NCBI RefSeq assembly: GCF_023155275.1
Contig: NZ_JALMUV010000048.1
Coordinates: 1-61,558, forward strand
Length of the DNA: 61,558 nucleotides
Source: Streptomyces rhizoryzae
GTDB taxonomy: Bacteria > Actinomycetota > Actinomycetes > Streptomycetales > Streptomycetaceae
Reading direction: 5' to 3'
Shown here: positions 42,928 to 51,991 of the stretch, in pieces
Layout: each line of letters opens with the position of its first letter
How positions within the stretch are numbered: the first letter of the stretch is position 1
Made by a program: the position numbers and the translations under genes
Notes under the pieces: model-generated
Databases searched by the model: none
The model's input: only the letters and a program-made list of their open reading frames with translations
Told to the model about the DNA's origin: nothing

Positions 42928-44208
42928 ATGAGATGTGAGCGGACCGACGGGCGGGACCCGGCCCGGGACGACGGACGGCGGGACTTCCTGAAGTACGCGG
43001 CCGGGATCGCGGGGGCGGCCGCGACCGGTGCGGCGGCGGCCGGCGAGGCGGTGGCCGCCCCGGTGGGCCCGCCGTCCGGGGACCGCGCCGCGGGCCGCTC
43101 GGCGGACGGCCGGGAGCTGCCGCCGGACCGGGTGCCGTTCCACGGCCGCCACCAGGCCGGCATCCTCACCCCGCAGCAGCTCTTCGCCGGCTTCGCCGCG
43201 TTCGACGTGCTGGGGCAGGACCGGGCGGACCTGACCCGGCTGCTCAAGACGCTGACCGAGCGGTGCCGGGTGCTGTCCGCCGGGGTGAAGCCGCGGGACG
43301 AGCGGACGGCCGCGGAGCCGCGGACCCCGGACTCGCTGACCGTCACGGTGGGGCTGGGGGCGTCCCTCTTCGACGACCGGTTCGGGCTGGCCGGGCACAA
43401 GCCGCGGCACCTGAAGGCGATGCCGGCGTTCCCCGACGACCGGCTGGAGCCGGCGCGCTGCCACGGCGACCTCTCGGTCCAGGTCTGCGCGGAGCACCCG
43501 GACGCGATCGTGCACGTGCTGCGCGACCTGGGCCGGGCGACGCACGGGATGGTCCGGCCGCGGTGGCGGATGGACGCGTTCATGAACCCGTCCCGGCCCT
43601 CGGGGTCGCCGCGGAACTTCCTCGGCTTCAAGGACGGCATCGTCAACCCCGACACCGCCTCGGCGCGGGAGCGGGACCGGCTGATCTGGGTGACTCCGCC
43701 GTGCGGCGAGCCGGAGTGGGCCGAGGGCGGCAGCTACCAGGTGCTGCGGCTGATCCGCTTCCACACCGAATCCTGGGACCGGGTGCCGGTGACCCGCCAG
43801 GAGCGGATCTTCGGGCGGCACAAGGCCAGCGGCGCGCCGCTGGGCCGCGAGCGGGAGAACGACGCGCCGGACTACCGCCACGACCCCGACGGCCGGACCA
43901 TCCCCCTGGACGCGCACATCCGGCTCGCCAACCCGCGCACCCCGCACACCGACCGGTCCCGTTTCCTGCGCCGCAGCTACAACTACGACCAGGGCTACGA
44001 CCGGCACGGCCGGATGAACCTCGGGCTGGTCTTCTGCGGCTACCAGCAGAACGTGGAGCGGCAGTTCGCCACCGTGCAGCGCCGGCTCCGGCACGAACCG
44101 CTGGCCCGCTTCATCACCCCCGAGGGCGGCGGCTACTTCTTCGTCCTGCCCGGCGTCCGGGACGAGGACGACTGGTTCGGTTCCCGGCTGATGCGGGACA
44201 CCCGCTAG
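42928..44208 (+). CDS. Tat-exported DyP-type haem peroxidase
   Basis: 426-aa DyP-type peroxidase of the EfeB/secreted class. The twin-arginine motif RRDFLKYAAGIAGAAA is near residues 20-35. GFKDGIVNP is the DyP signature GxxDG with distal Asp; DAHIRLANPR carries the proximal haem His, and RRSYNYDQGY plus LVFCGYQQN are typical of the C-terminal half. It acts outside the membrane on dyes, phenolics or haem with hydrogen peroxide. No iron-permease genes (efeUO) accompany it. ATG 42928 is preferred because GGGGATGG lies about six bases upstream; ATG 42904 in frame is the alternative. Confidence 0.85.
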   Translation: MRCERTDGRDPARDDGRRDFLKYAAGIAGAAATGAAAAGEAVAAPVGPPSGDRAAGRSADGRELPPDRVPFHGRHQAGILTPQQLFAGFAAFDVLGQDRADLTRLLKTLTERCRVLSAGVKPRDERTAAEPRTPDSLTVTVGLGASLFDDRFGLAGHKPRHLKAMPAFPDDRLEPARCHGDLSVQVCAEHPDAIVHVLRDLGRATHGMVRPRWRMDAFMNPSRPSGSPRNFLGFKDGIVNPDTASARERDRLIWVTPPCGEPEWAEGGSYQVLRLIRFHTESWDRVPVTRQERIFGRHKASGAPLGRERENDAPDYRHDPDGRTIPLDAHIRLANPRTPHTDRSRFLRRSYNYDQGYDRHGRMNLGLVFCGYQQNVERQFATVQRRLRHEPLARFITPEGGGYFFVLPGVRDEDDWFGSRLMRDTR

Positions 44209-44230
44209 CGGCACCGGTAACGCCGGCCGG

Positions 44231-44285
44231 CGCGACGGGCCCCGGGCCGCCTCCCCACCGGAGCGGCGACCCGGGGCCCGTCGCG
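44231..44285. terminator. Bidirectional terminator between DyP and hypE
   Basis: Perfect 16-bp stem with arms 44231-44246 and 44270-44285 (CGCGACGGGCCCCGGG and complement); the 23-nt loop contains a smaller CCGC/GCGG stem. Confidence 0.7.
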
Positions 44286-44363
44286 TCAACTCACCCCATC
44301 GGCAAGGCGGTTGACAGGTAGAAGGGGCGGGCGGCGGGAAGGGCCCCGCCGCCCGCACCCGGC

Positions 44364-45464
44364 TCAGCAGATCCGCGGGAGCTGCTCGCCCAGCGGCAGG
44401 TCGACGACCCGGGTGCCGCCCAGCGGGGTGCGGGCCACCACCATGCCGGGGTGCGCGGCGACCGCCTCGCCGATGATCGCGGCGTCGGTGCCCAGGGGGT
44501 GGGCGCGCATCGCGTCCAGCACCGCGTCGGCGTGCTCGCGGGGCACGAAAGCCACCAGCTTGCCCTCGTTGGCGACGTACATCGGGTCCAGGCCGAGGAT
44601 GGCGCAGGCGTTGGCGACGGCCGGCGGGATGGGCACGGCCCGCTCGTCGAGGACCACACCGGTGGCCGAGGCGGTGGCGATCTCGTTGAGCGCGGCGGCC
44701 AGTCCGCCGCGGGTGGGGTCGCGCAGCACGTGCAGGTCGGGGGTGACCGCCAGCATGGTCTGGACGAGTCCGCCGAGCGCCGCGCAGTCGCTCTCGATCT
44801 CGACGCCGAACTCCAGGCCCTCGCGGACGCTCATGATGGCCACGCCGTGCACGCCGATCCCGCCGCTGACGATGACCACGTCGCCCGGTACGACCCGCTG
44901 CGGCCGCAGGTCCACGCCCGGCGGGATCACCCCGATCCCGGCGGTGTTGAGGTAGACCCCGTCGCCGCGGCCGGCCTCGACGACCTTGGTGTCGCCGGTG
45001 GCCAGCTCCACACCGGCGGCCCGGGCGGCGGCGCCCATCGCATCGGCGACCCCGGCGACCACCGGCATCTCCACGCCCTCCTCCAGGATGAAGCCGCAGG
45101 AGAGGTAGGCGGCCCGGGCGCCGCTCATCGCCAGGTCGTTGACGGTGCCGTTGACGGCCAGGTCGCCGATGCTGCCGCCGGGGAAGAACAGCGGCCGGAC
45201 GACGTAGGAATCGGTGGAGAAGGCCAGCCGCTGCCCGCCGAGCGAGAAGACCGCGGAGTCGCCGAGCTGGGCGAGGAGTTCCCCGCCGAAGGCCGGCACG
45301 AAGATCTGCTGGACGAGTTCGGCGGAGAGCACGCCGCCCCCGCCGTGGCCCATCACCACGCGGGGGGTCTCGCGCAGCGGGGTGGGGCAGGTCCAGCCGG
45401 TGATGTCGACGGTGGGCAGGTCGCGGCTGCGCGGGGTGGGGGGCTGGGCGGTGGTGTCAGACAA
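44364..45464 (-). CDS. hypE: Hydrogenase maturation protein HypE
   Basis: 366-aa HypE, the ATP-dependent dehydratase that turns a carbamoylated C-terminal cysteine into the thiocyanate donating CN to the [NiFe] site. MGHGGGGVLSAELVQQIF is the N-terminal ATP region, and the protein ends PRIC, keeping the essential terminal cysteine. GDVVIVSGGIGVHGVAIMS and DPTRGGLAAALNEIA are family blocks. Start is taken as TTG 45464, with GGAGG nine bases before it and an 8-bp overlap with hypD; no ATG or GTG fits better except inside the conserved core. Last gene of the operon. Confidence 0.88.
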   Translation of the reverse strand: MSDTTAQPPTPRSRDLPTVDITGWTCPTPLRETPRVVMGHGGGGVLSAELVQQIFVPAFGGELLAQLGDSAVFSLGGQRLAFSTDSYVVRPLFFPGGSIGDLAVNGTVNDLAMSGARAAYLSCGFILEEGVEMPVVAGVADAMGAAARAAGVELATGDTKVVEAGRGDGVYLNTAGIGVIPPGVDLRPQRVVPGDVVIVSGGIGVHGVAIMSVREGLEFGVEIESDCAALGGLVQTMLAVTPDLHVLRDPTRGGLAAALNEIATASATGVVLDERAVPIPPAVANACAILGLDPMYVANEGKLVAFVPREHADAVLDAMRAHPLGTDAAIIGEAVAAHPGMVVARTPLGGTRVVDLPLGEQLPRIC

Positions 45465-46581
45465 CGGGGGTCGCCTCCAAGGGGGTCGGCGCGGTGCCGA
45501 GCCGGCGGTAGAGGTAGTAGGCCGCGCAGGCACCCTCGTTGGAGACCATGGTGGCGCCGAGGGGGGTGCGCGGGGTGCAGGTGGTGCCGAACGCCTCGCA
45601 CTCGTGGGGCTTGAGCAGCCCCTGGAGGACCTCGCCGCTGCGGCAGGCGGCGGGTTCGCGGGTGGTGATGCCCTCGACGGCGAAGCGGTGTTCGGCGTCG
45701 AAGTCCCGGTAGCGGTCGGCCAGCCGCCAGCCGCTGGCGGGGATGGTGCCGATCCCGCGCCAGCTGCGGTCGGCGACCTCGAAGACGTCGGCGAGCATGG
45801 CCCGGGCGGCGGGGTTGCCGTCGGGGTGGACGGCCCGCGGGTAGGCGTTGTCGACGGTGTGCTCACCGCGCTCCAGCTGGCGGACGGTGCGCCGGATGCC
45901 CTCCAGGATGTCCAGCGGCTCGAAGCCGGTGACGACGATCGGCACCCGGTGGCGGTCGGCCAGCGCGGGGTACTCGCCGGTGCCCATCACGCTGCACACG
46001 TGGCCGGCGGCCAGGAAGCCCTGGACGCGGCAGCTCGGCGACTCCATGATCGCCTCGATCGCGGGCGGTACCCGCACGTGCGAGACCAGCATGCTGAAGT
46101 TGCGGATGCCCAGCCGGCGTGCCTGGTGGACGGTCATCGCGTTGGGCGGGGCGGTGGTCTCGAAGCCGATGCCGAAGAACACCACCTCGCGGTCCGGGTT
46201 CTGCTGGGCGGTCTTCAGCGCGTCGAGCGGGGAGTAGACGACGCGGACGTCGCCGCCCTCGCCGCGTACCCGGAACAGATCGCGGTCGGTGCCGGGCACC
46301 CGCAGCATGTCGCCGAACGAGCAGAAGATCACCCCGGGCCGGGAGGCGATCTCCAGCGCCTTGTCGATCACCTCCAGCGGCGTGACGCACACCGGGCAGC
46401 CCGGCCCGTGGATCAGCTCGACCTCGTCCGGCAGGAGCTGGTCCAGGCCGTGCCGGATGATGCTGTGCGTCTGGCCGCCGCAGACCTCCATCAGCGCCCA
46501 CGGCCGGGTCACCGTGGCGCGGATCTCGTCCAGCAGCCGCCGGGCCAGCTCGGGGTTCTGGAACTCCTCGATGTACTTCAC
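45457..46581 (-). CDS. hypD: Hydrogenase maturation protein HypD
   Basis: 374-aa HypD, the iron-sulfur scaffold that with HypC assembles Fe(CN)2CO. CGGQTH (Cys34) and GPGCPVC (Cys62, Cys65) form the iron/ligand site, GFETTAPP follows, and the C-terminal cysteines in HECEAFGTTCTP and PAACRSGE belong to the 4Fe-4S cluster. GTG start with AGGAGG seven bases upstream, overlapping the hypC stop as GTGA. Cytoplasmic. Length and motifs are normal. Confidence 0.9.
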   Translation of the reverse strand: MKYIEEFQNPELARRLLDEIRATVTRPWALMEVCGGQTHSIIRHGLDQLLPDEVELIHGPGCPVCVTPLEVIDKALEIASRPGVIFCSFGDMLRVPGTDRDLFRVRGEGGDVRVVYSPLDALKTAQQNPDREVVFFGIGFETTAPPNAMTVHQARRLGIRNFSMLVSHVRVPPAIEAIMESPSCRVQGFLAAGHVCSVMGTGEYPALADRHRVPIVVTGFEPLDILEGIRRTVRQLERGEHTVDNAYPRAVHPDGNPAARAMLADVFEVADRSWRGIGTIPASGWRLADRYRDFDAEHRFAVEGITTREPAACRSGEVLQGLLKPHECEAFGTTCTPRTPLGATMVSNEGACAAYYLYRRLGTAPTPLEATPVV

Positions 46582-46868
46582 TGCCCTACCTCCTGCGCTT
46601 CCTGGCCGGCGGCCGCCTCCCACGGGTCGCCGAACTCCTCCTGGAGCAGCCCCAGTTCCTCGAAGAGGGCCAGGGTCCGGCGGGCCGATTCCTCGTCCAG
46701 CCGCTGGAGCGCGAAGCCCACGTGGACGATCGCGTACTCACCGACCGCGAGGTCCGGTACGTACTCCAGGCACACCTCCTTGACCACCCCGCCGAAGTCG
46801 ACGGTGGCCATCCGGGTGCCGTCCCGTTCCTCGATCTCCATCACCTTGCCGGGCACCGCCAGGCACAT
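46578..46868 (-). CDS. hypC: Hydrogenase maturation chaperone HypC
   Basis: 96-aa HypC/HupF-family protein beginning MCLAVPGKVMEIEE, with the essential Cys2 that holds iron together with HypD and later contacts the hydrogenase large subunit. DFGGVVKEVCLEYVPD and YAIVHVGFALQRLDEE complete the OB-like fold. Forty-nine bases separate it from hypF, with GAGGAG before the ATG. Confidence 0.9.
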   Translation of the reverse strand: MCLAVPGKVMEIEERDGTRMATVDFGGVVKEVCLEYVPDLAVGEYAIVHVGFALQRLDEESARRTLALFEELGLLQEEFGDPWEAAAGQEAQEVGQ

Positions 46869-46917
46869 GGCTCCTCCTCGTCGTGCGGGTGCGGGTTACT
46901 GCGGGGGGATCACCGGG

Positions 46918-49299
46918 CTACGCGCCGCGCCTGCGGGCCGCGACCAGCAGCTGGCCGAGCGCCAGTCCGCCGTCGTTGGGCGGGACCAGGCGGTGCCGCA
47001 GCACGGTGAAGCCGTCCTGGCGCAGCGCGCGGGCCGCGTCCTCGGCCAGCAGGGTGTTGGCGAAGACCCCGCCGGTCAGGGCCACGGTCGCCAGGCCGGT
47101 GCGTTCCCTGGCCAGTCCGCAGCAGCGCCGGACGAGCCCGGCGACCGCGGCGTGGAAGCGGGCCGCGATCCGCTCCGGGCCGGTGCCGGCCCGGACGTCC
47201 TCGACGGCGGCGGCCAGGACCGGGGCGGGGTCGGCGACCAGCGCGGCCCCGCCGGCCGGGGCCCCGGTGCGCAGCGCGAAGGTGTAGCCGGGCCCGCGGT
47301 CCGCGCCGGCGGTGCGGGCCGCGGCCTCCAGGGCGGTGGCGGCCTGGGCCTCGTAGCCGGCGTGCTGGCAGATCCCGGCGAGCGAGGCGACGGCGTCGAA
47401 GAGCCGGCCCATGCTGGAGGTCGGCGCGCAGTTCACCTCGCGCTCCAACTGCCTTGCCAGCAGGCGTAGTTCGTCCGGCGGGCAGGCGGCGACCGGGGGC
47501 AGGCCGGCGGTCCAGGGCAGGCCCGCGGCGTGCAGGTGGGCCAGCGCCATGCGGTACGGGCGGCGGACGGCGGTGTCGCCGCCGGGCTGCGGGACGTAGC
47601 CGAGCTGGGCGAAGCGGCGGTAGCCGGCGTAGTCGGCGAGCAGGATCTCCCCGCCCCAGACGGCGCCGTCGTCGCCGTAGCCGGTGCCGTCGAAGGCGAC
47701 GCCGATGACCGGCTGCCGCCCGTCCAGGCCGTGTTCGGCCATCGCGGCGGCGATGTGGGCGTGGTGGTGCTGGACCCGGACCAGCGGCCGGCCCGCGGTG
47801 TGCCGGGCGGCCCACTGCCCGGTGCGGTAGCCGGGGTGGCGGTCGGTGGCGAGCAGCCGCGGCCGGACGCCGGTGATGGTCTCCAGGTGCGCCCCGGCCC
47901 GTTCGAACGCCAGCTGGGTGGCCAGGTCGTCCATGTCGCCGATGTGCGCGGAGAGCCAGGCCCGGCGCCCCTCCCCCAGGCACAGCACGGTCTTGAGGTC
48001 GCCGCCGGTGGCCAGCGCGGGCCGGACCGGCACCGGCAGCGGCACCGGGTACGGCGCGCAGCCGCGCGAACGCCGGACGTAGAGCGGCTCCCCGTCGCTG
48101 ATCCGGACCACCGAGTCGTCGCACGGGACCTGGATCGCCCGGTCGTGGGTGAGCCAGGCGTCGGCCAGCCCGGCCAGCCGCACCAGGGCGTCCGCCTCGT
48201 CCGTGACGAGGGGTTCGCCCGCCACGTTGCCGCTGGTCATCACCAGCAGCCGGGGGCCGGGCGGGTCGCCGGGCAGGCCGAACAGCAGGTGGTGCAGCGG
48301 GGTGTAGGGCAGCATCAGACCGAGGTCGGGGCTGCCGGGGGCGACGGCGTCGCAGACCGCGGGCGCCCCCGGCGCGGGCCCGTCCGGACGGCGGCGCAGC
48401 AGCACGATCGGCCGTACCGGCCCGGTGAGCAGCGCCCGCTCCTCCGCACCGACCTCCACCAGCTGTGCCACATCGGACAGTTGACGGGCCATCAGTGCGA
48501 ACGGCTTGTCGCCGCGGCACTTCCGGCGCCGCAGCTCGGCCACCGCCCGTTCGTCCCCGGCGTCGCAGACCAGGTGGTAGCCGCCGAGCCCCTTGACCGC
48601 GACGATCGCGCCCCGGGCGAGCAGCTGCCGGGTGCCGGCCACCGGGTCGCCGGGGACCGGGCGCGGCGGGGCGGCCGGGTCGTCCCCGGCGGCCAGCAGC
48701 CGCAGCCGGGGGCCGCAGTCGTGGCAGGACAGCGGCTGGGCGTGGAACCGCCGGTCGGCCGGGTCGGCGTACTCGGCGGCGCAGCGCGGGCACATCGGGA
48801 AGCCGGCCATGGTGGTCTGCGCGCGGTCGTAGGGCAGCGCGCGGACGATGGTGAAGCGCGGTCCGCAGTGCGTGCAGGTGACGAACGGGTGCCGGTAGCG
48901 GCGGTCGGCCGGGTCGGTCAGTTCGGCCAGGCAGGCGTCGCAGGTGGCGGCGTCCGGGGCGACCAGGGTGCGGGCCGGGCCGGTGCTGCGGGACGGCAGG
49001 ATGGTGAAGCCGGTGCCGCCGGAGGCCGCGAGGTCCTCGCCGTCCACGGCCTCCACGACCGCCAGCGGCGGCGCCTCGGCGCGCAGCCGCGCGCCGAAGC
49101 GGCGCAGCGCGCCGGGCGGCCCCTCCACCTCGGCGACCACGCCCTCACCGGTGTTGGAGACGTGGCCGGTCAGGCCCAGTTCGGTGGCCAGGCCGTGGAC
49201 GAACGGGCGGAATCCGACGCCCTGGACGATGCCCCGCACGGTGATCCGGCGGCGGACCGGGGCCGCCGCGGGGGCCGCGTCGGGCGGCCGGACGGTCAT
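46918..49299 (-). CDS. hypF: Carbamoyltransferase HypF
   Basis: 793-aa HypF. Order: acylphosphatase domain (about 18-105, VRGIVQGVGFRPFVHGLA); two zinc-finger pairs (CDACLAE with CTHC, CPRC with CHDC, about 120-200); YrdC-like domain (about 210-385, GAIVAVKGLGGYHLVCDA, RRRKCRGDKPFALM); Kae1-like domain (about 400-790, VQHHHAHIAAAMAE, AFDGTGYGDDG, ALTGGVFANTLLAE). It transfers the carbamoyl group from carbamoyl phosphate to HypE. ATG overlaps the hypB stop as ATGA. All domains are intact, so the enzyme should be active. Confidence 0.9.
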   Translation of the reverse strand: MTVRPPDAAPAAAPVRRRITVRGIVQGVGFRPFVHGLATELGLTGHVSNTGEGVVAEVEGPPGALRRFGARLRAEAPPLAVVEAVDGEDLAASGGTGFTILPSRSTGPARTLVAPDAATCDACLAELTDPADRRYRHPFVTCTHCGPRFTIVRALPYDRAQTTMAGFPMCPRCAAEYADPADRRFHAQPLSCHDCGPRLRLLAAGDDPAAPPRPVPGDPVAGTRQLLARGAIVAVKGLGGYHLVCDAGDERAVAELRRRKCRGDKPFALMARQLSDVAQLVEVGAEERALLTGPVRPIVLLRRRPDGPAPGAPAVCDAVAPGSPDLGLMLPYTPLHHLLFGLPGDPPGPRLLVMTSGNVAGEPLVTDEADALVRLAGLADAWLTHDRAIQVPCDDSVVRISDGEPLYVRRSRGCAPYPVPLPVPVRPALATGGDLKTVLCLGEGRRAWLSAHIGDMDDLATQLAFERAGAHLETITGVRPRLLATDRHPGYRTGQWAARHTAGRPLVRVQHHHAHIAAAMAEHGLDGRQPVIGVAFDGTGYGDDGAVWGGEILLADYAGYRRFAQLGYVPQPGGDTAVRRPYRMALAHLHAAGLPWTAGLPPVAACPPDELRLLARQLEREVNCAPTSSMGRLFDAVASLAGICQHAGYEAQAATALEAAARTAGADRGPGYTFALRTGAPAGGAALVADPAPVLAAAVEDVRAGTGPERIAARFHAAVAGLVRRCCGLARERTGLATVALTGGVFANTLLAEDAARALRQDGFTVLRHRLVPPNDGGLALGQLLVAARRRGA

Positions 49300-50054
49300 G
49301 AGCGGCTCGACCCCACCGCGCCGCGGTCGCCCGCCCGGTCCGCCGGACCGTCGTGCAGGTGGTGCGACCGCCGGGTCATCACCGGGATGTGCGCCGGACC
49401 GCCGTCCCGGGCCGCCAGTGCCCGGTCCAGCAGCACCCCGGCGCCCTCGCCGCCGCGCACCGACGTGCGGAGGACCTCGGCGCCGGGGTTGACGCGCTCC
49501 ACATTGGCGCGGAACTCCGCCTCGTCGAAGTCCACCGCCGCGGCGATATCGCTCTTGGTGATCAGGACCAGATGGGCCAGGCCGAAGGCGGTGGGGTACT
49601 TCAGCGGCTTGTCCTCGCCCTCGGTCACCGAGGCCAGCACCACCCGCAGCGTCTCCCCCAGGTCGTACGAGGCCGGGCAGACCAGGTTGCCGACGTTCTC
49701 GACGAACAGCAGCTGGGTCCCGGCGGGCAGCCAACCGTCCAGATGGCCGCCGAGCATCTCGGCCTCCAGGTGGCACAGCCCGTCGGTGAGCACCTGCTTG
49801 ACGGGCACGCGGGAGCGGGCCAGGCGCACCGCGTCGTTCTCGGTGGCCAGGTCGGCGGTGAGCGCGGCGACCGGCACCCCGCGCTCCCGGGCCAGGGTCA
49901 ACTCCCGTTCCAGCAGGGCGGTCTTGCCGCTGCCCGGGCTGGACAGCAGGTTGACGACCGCGGTGCCGCGGGCCGCCAGGTCCTCCCGGAGGGTGTGCGC
50001 GCAGGCGTCGTTCTTGGCGAGCACCGCCTGCTGGAGGTCAAGGACACGGCACAT
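49296..50054 (-). CDS. hypB: Nickel-inserting GTPase HypB
   Basis: 252-aa HypB. P-loop SSPGSGKT at 38-45; ENVGNLVCPASYDLGE carries switch residues and the metal-binding Cys; KYPTAFGLAHLVLITKSD holds the guanine-specificity NKxD equivalent (TKSD). The N-terminus MCRVLDLQQAV lacks the His-rich or CxxCGC nickel stores of some HypBs. The C-terminus is extended by about 35 residues (RRSHHLHDGPADRAGDRG) with three histidines, possibly a small nickel store. It delivers nickel with HypA. Confidence 0.88.
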   Translation of the reverse strand: MCRVLDLQQAVLAKNDACAHTLREDLAARGTAVVNLLSSPGSGKTALLERELTLARERGVPVAALTADLATENDAVRLARSRVPVKQVLTDGLCHLEAEMLGGHLDGWLPAGTQLLFVENVGNLVCPASYDLGETLRVVLASVTEGEDKPLKYPTAFGLAHLVLITKSDIAAAVDFDEAEFRANVERVNPGAEVLRTSVRGGEGAGVLLDRALAARDGGPAHIPVMTRRSHHLHDGPADRAGDRGAVGSSRS

Positions 50055-50058
50055 GGGA

Positions 50059-50439
50059 TCAGCGCTCCTCGTGCGTCGGGGTGGGTACCGGGGCGTCGTG
50101 CCAGGTGACGTCGGCGATCCTCAGTTCGCGGCCGGACAGCAGGTCCACGGCCGCGCCCCCGCATCCGGGGCAGCTCAGCCGCGGCGGCACGCCCGCCGGC
50201 CAGGTCCGGCCGCAGCCGCCGCAGCGGGCGCGGGCCGGGACCTGGTCGGTGACCAGCTCGGCGCCGGCCAGGACGGTGCCCTCGCGGGCGAGCTCGAAGG
50301 AGAAGGCCAGGGCGTCGGGGACCACTCCGGCCAGTTCGCCGATCTCCAGCCGGACGCGGCTGACCGCGGTCGCGCCTTCGGGCCGGACCGCGCTCTCGAC
50401 CTGGTCGATGACCGCCAGCGCGATGGACATCTCGTGCAT
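50059..50439 (-). CDS. hypA: Nickel metallochaperone HypA
   Basis: 126-aa HypA. MHEM at the N-terminus gives the nickel ligand His2; the zinc site is Cys73, Cys76, Cys90 and Cys93 (CGGC and CPGC). VSRVRLEIGELAGVVPDALAF is the typical central part. Separated by 4 bp from hypB. The 140-bp gap to the endopeptidase gene contains no gene and may hold an internal promoter. Confidence 0.9.
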   Translation of the reverse strand: MHEMSIALAVIDQVESAVRPEGATAVSRVRLEIGELAGVVPDALAFSFELAREGTVLAGAELVTDQVPARARCGGCGRTWPAGVPPRLSCPGCGGAAVDLLSGRELRIADVTWHDAPVPTPTHEER

Positions 50440-50579
50440 CGGCCCGTCTCTTTCGGTGGGTACGACCGGTTGCCGCCGGGCTTCATTAGACGGCGCGGCC
50501 CCGGGGCGTCCGGGGTGCCTCGCCGGGGCGGGGCGGTGGCGTACACCGTTCGGTGCAGCGGAAAACGGCGGGCGGGCGC

Positions 50580-51134
50580 TCAGCCGGTGGCGGCGGGGGT
50601 GCCGGCGGGGTCGCTGTCCGGGAGCGGTGCGCCGACCAGCCGCAGCACCATGCGGACCGCCTCGTCGACGGCGGCGGCGACCGGTGCGCTCAGGCCGATG
50701 CCCTCGGAGATGTCGGCGGGTTCGCAGCCGACGACCAGGACGCGTTCCGGGCGGCGGGCGCCGGTGCCGGCGCTGAGCATGCCGAGCAGCGCCAGGACCG
50801 CGTCGGGCGTCATGTGGTGGGCGTCGACGGGGACCGGCTCGGGCGGGGCGGCCGGGGCCTCGGTGGTGGCGTCGAGCAGGTAGAGCGAGCCGGGTGCCCC
50901 GCCGCGCGCGGCGGCGTCCACCAGCAGCACCGTGGCGTAGCCGTCCAGCATCCGGTAGGCCAGGTGGACGCCGCGGACACCGGCGTCGACCAGTTCCACC
51001 CCGTCGGGCAGCGGATGCGCGCCGAGCGCGCGGACGGCCTCGACGCCGAAGCCGTCGTCGCCGAGGAAGATGTTGCCGACGCCGGCGATCAGGGTGCGGC
51101 CGGGCGGGAGGGGGCGGGGCGGGGCGCTGCTCAC
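50580..51134 (-). CDS. [NiFe]-hydrogenase maturation endopeptidase
   Basis: 184-aa HyaD/HycI-family protease. LIAGVGNIFLGDDGFGVEAV carries the acidic nickel-sensing residue in GDDG, VELVDAGVRGVHLAYRMLDGY the second site, and DAHHMTPDAVLALL the conserved His. It removes the C-terminal tail of a hydrogenase large subunit once nickel is in place; specificity is normally for one hydrogenase. GTG start with GGAGG five bases away. First gene of the maturation operon. The matching large subunit is not encoded in the window. Confidence 0.87.
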   Translation of the reverse strand: MSSAPPRPLPPGRTLIAGVGNIFLGDDGFGVEAVRALGAHPLPDGVELVDAGVRGVHLAYRMLDGYATVLLVDAAARGGAPGSLYLLDATTEAPAAPPEPVPVDAHHMTPDAVLALLGMLSAGTGARRPERVLVVGCEPADISEGIGLSAPVAAAVDEAVRMVLRLVGAPLPDSDPAGTPAATG

Positions 51135-51292
51135 TGGTCCTCCAGGGCGCGGGTCCGTCGGGCGGGAAGCGGCGTCGGCACGGCTTCCGCCCCCTTCGTA
51201 GCACCGCCGGGGACGTGGCGAGAGCGGACGGGGGCCGTTCCGGTGACGCACCAGCGCCGGAACGGCCCCCGCGGCCCGAGGGGGAACGGGCG

Positions 51293-51991
51293 TCAGGACG
51301 GCGACCCGGCCTCCACGGTGGTCACGGTGAACGTCCCGCCGCAGACCCGCAGCCCGTTGCTGCCGGTGGTCATGGACTCCTTCGACCCGGGCGGGTAGAC
51401 GAAGACGATCTGGGAGTTGCCCCAGCAGGGGATGTCCGAGACGCCCTCGTTGACCGTGTGCAGCAGGGCGTGCGCGCTCTGTCCGGGCTGGAGCCGGACC
51501 GCGCCGCCGGCGCCGCCCTCGCGGGTGGCGGGCGTACCGACCGCCGAGCCGTCGCGCTGGATCAGCGAGACGCCCGGGAAGCCGCGCAGCGTGCACGCCT
51601 TCTTGCCCTTGTTGGTGAAGACCAGCGGCACGCGGATGTTGCCCGCGCCGACGTCGGTGCGGCCCAGGCCCAGCGACATGTTCGCCGCGGTGCAGCGGTC
51701 CGAGGCCGTCATGGCCGAAGGGTTGGCCTGGCTGGCGTTGGGGACGCCGGAGGTACCGGCGGAGGGCTTGGCCGCACCGGACGGCCGGGCCGCGTTCCCC
51801 GAGGACTGCGCGCTGCTCCCGGCCGACGGCGCGCCGGTGGCGCCCGAGGTGGCGGGCGCGGCGGCCGACGAGGGGCGAGAGGCGCCGTCCGTGCCGTTCT
51901 GGCAGGCGGACAGCGTCAGCGCGGTGACGGCGATCAGCGATCCGGCGGCGACCCGCCGGCCACGGCCGCGGGTCAGGGTGGCGAGCGACAT
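51293..51991 (-). CDS. DUF4232-type lipoprotein
   Basis: 232-aa exported lipoprotein. A signal peptide (RGRGRRVAAGSLIAVTALTLSAC, quoted in part: VTALTLSAC) ends in a lipobox with lipid-modified Cys30. A low-complexity Ser/Ala/Gly/Pro tether to about residue 90 leads to a beta-rich domain of the actinobacterial DUF4232 family (RCTAANMSLGLGRTDVGAG, VFTNKGKKACTLRGFPGVSLI, CWGNSQIVFVYPPG). Four cysteines in the domain could pair. Function unknown. GAGGAGG before the ATG. Confidence 0.82.
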   Translation of the reverse strand: MSLATLTRGRGRRVAAGSLIAVTALTLSACQNGTDGASRPSSAAAPATSGATGAPSAGSSAQSSGNAARPSGAAKPSAGTSGVPNASQANPSAMTASDRCTAANMSLGLGRTDVGAGNIRVPLVFTNKGKKACTLRGFPGVSLIQRDGSAVGTPATREGGAGGAVRLQPGQSAHALLHTVNEGVSDIPCWGNSQIVFVYPPGSKESMTTGSNGLRVCGGTFTVTTVEAGSPS

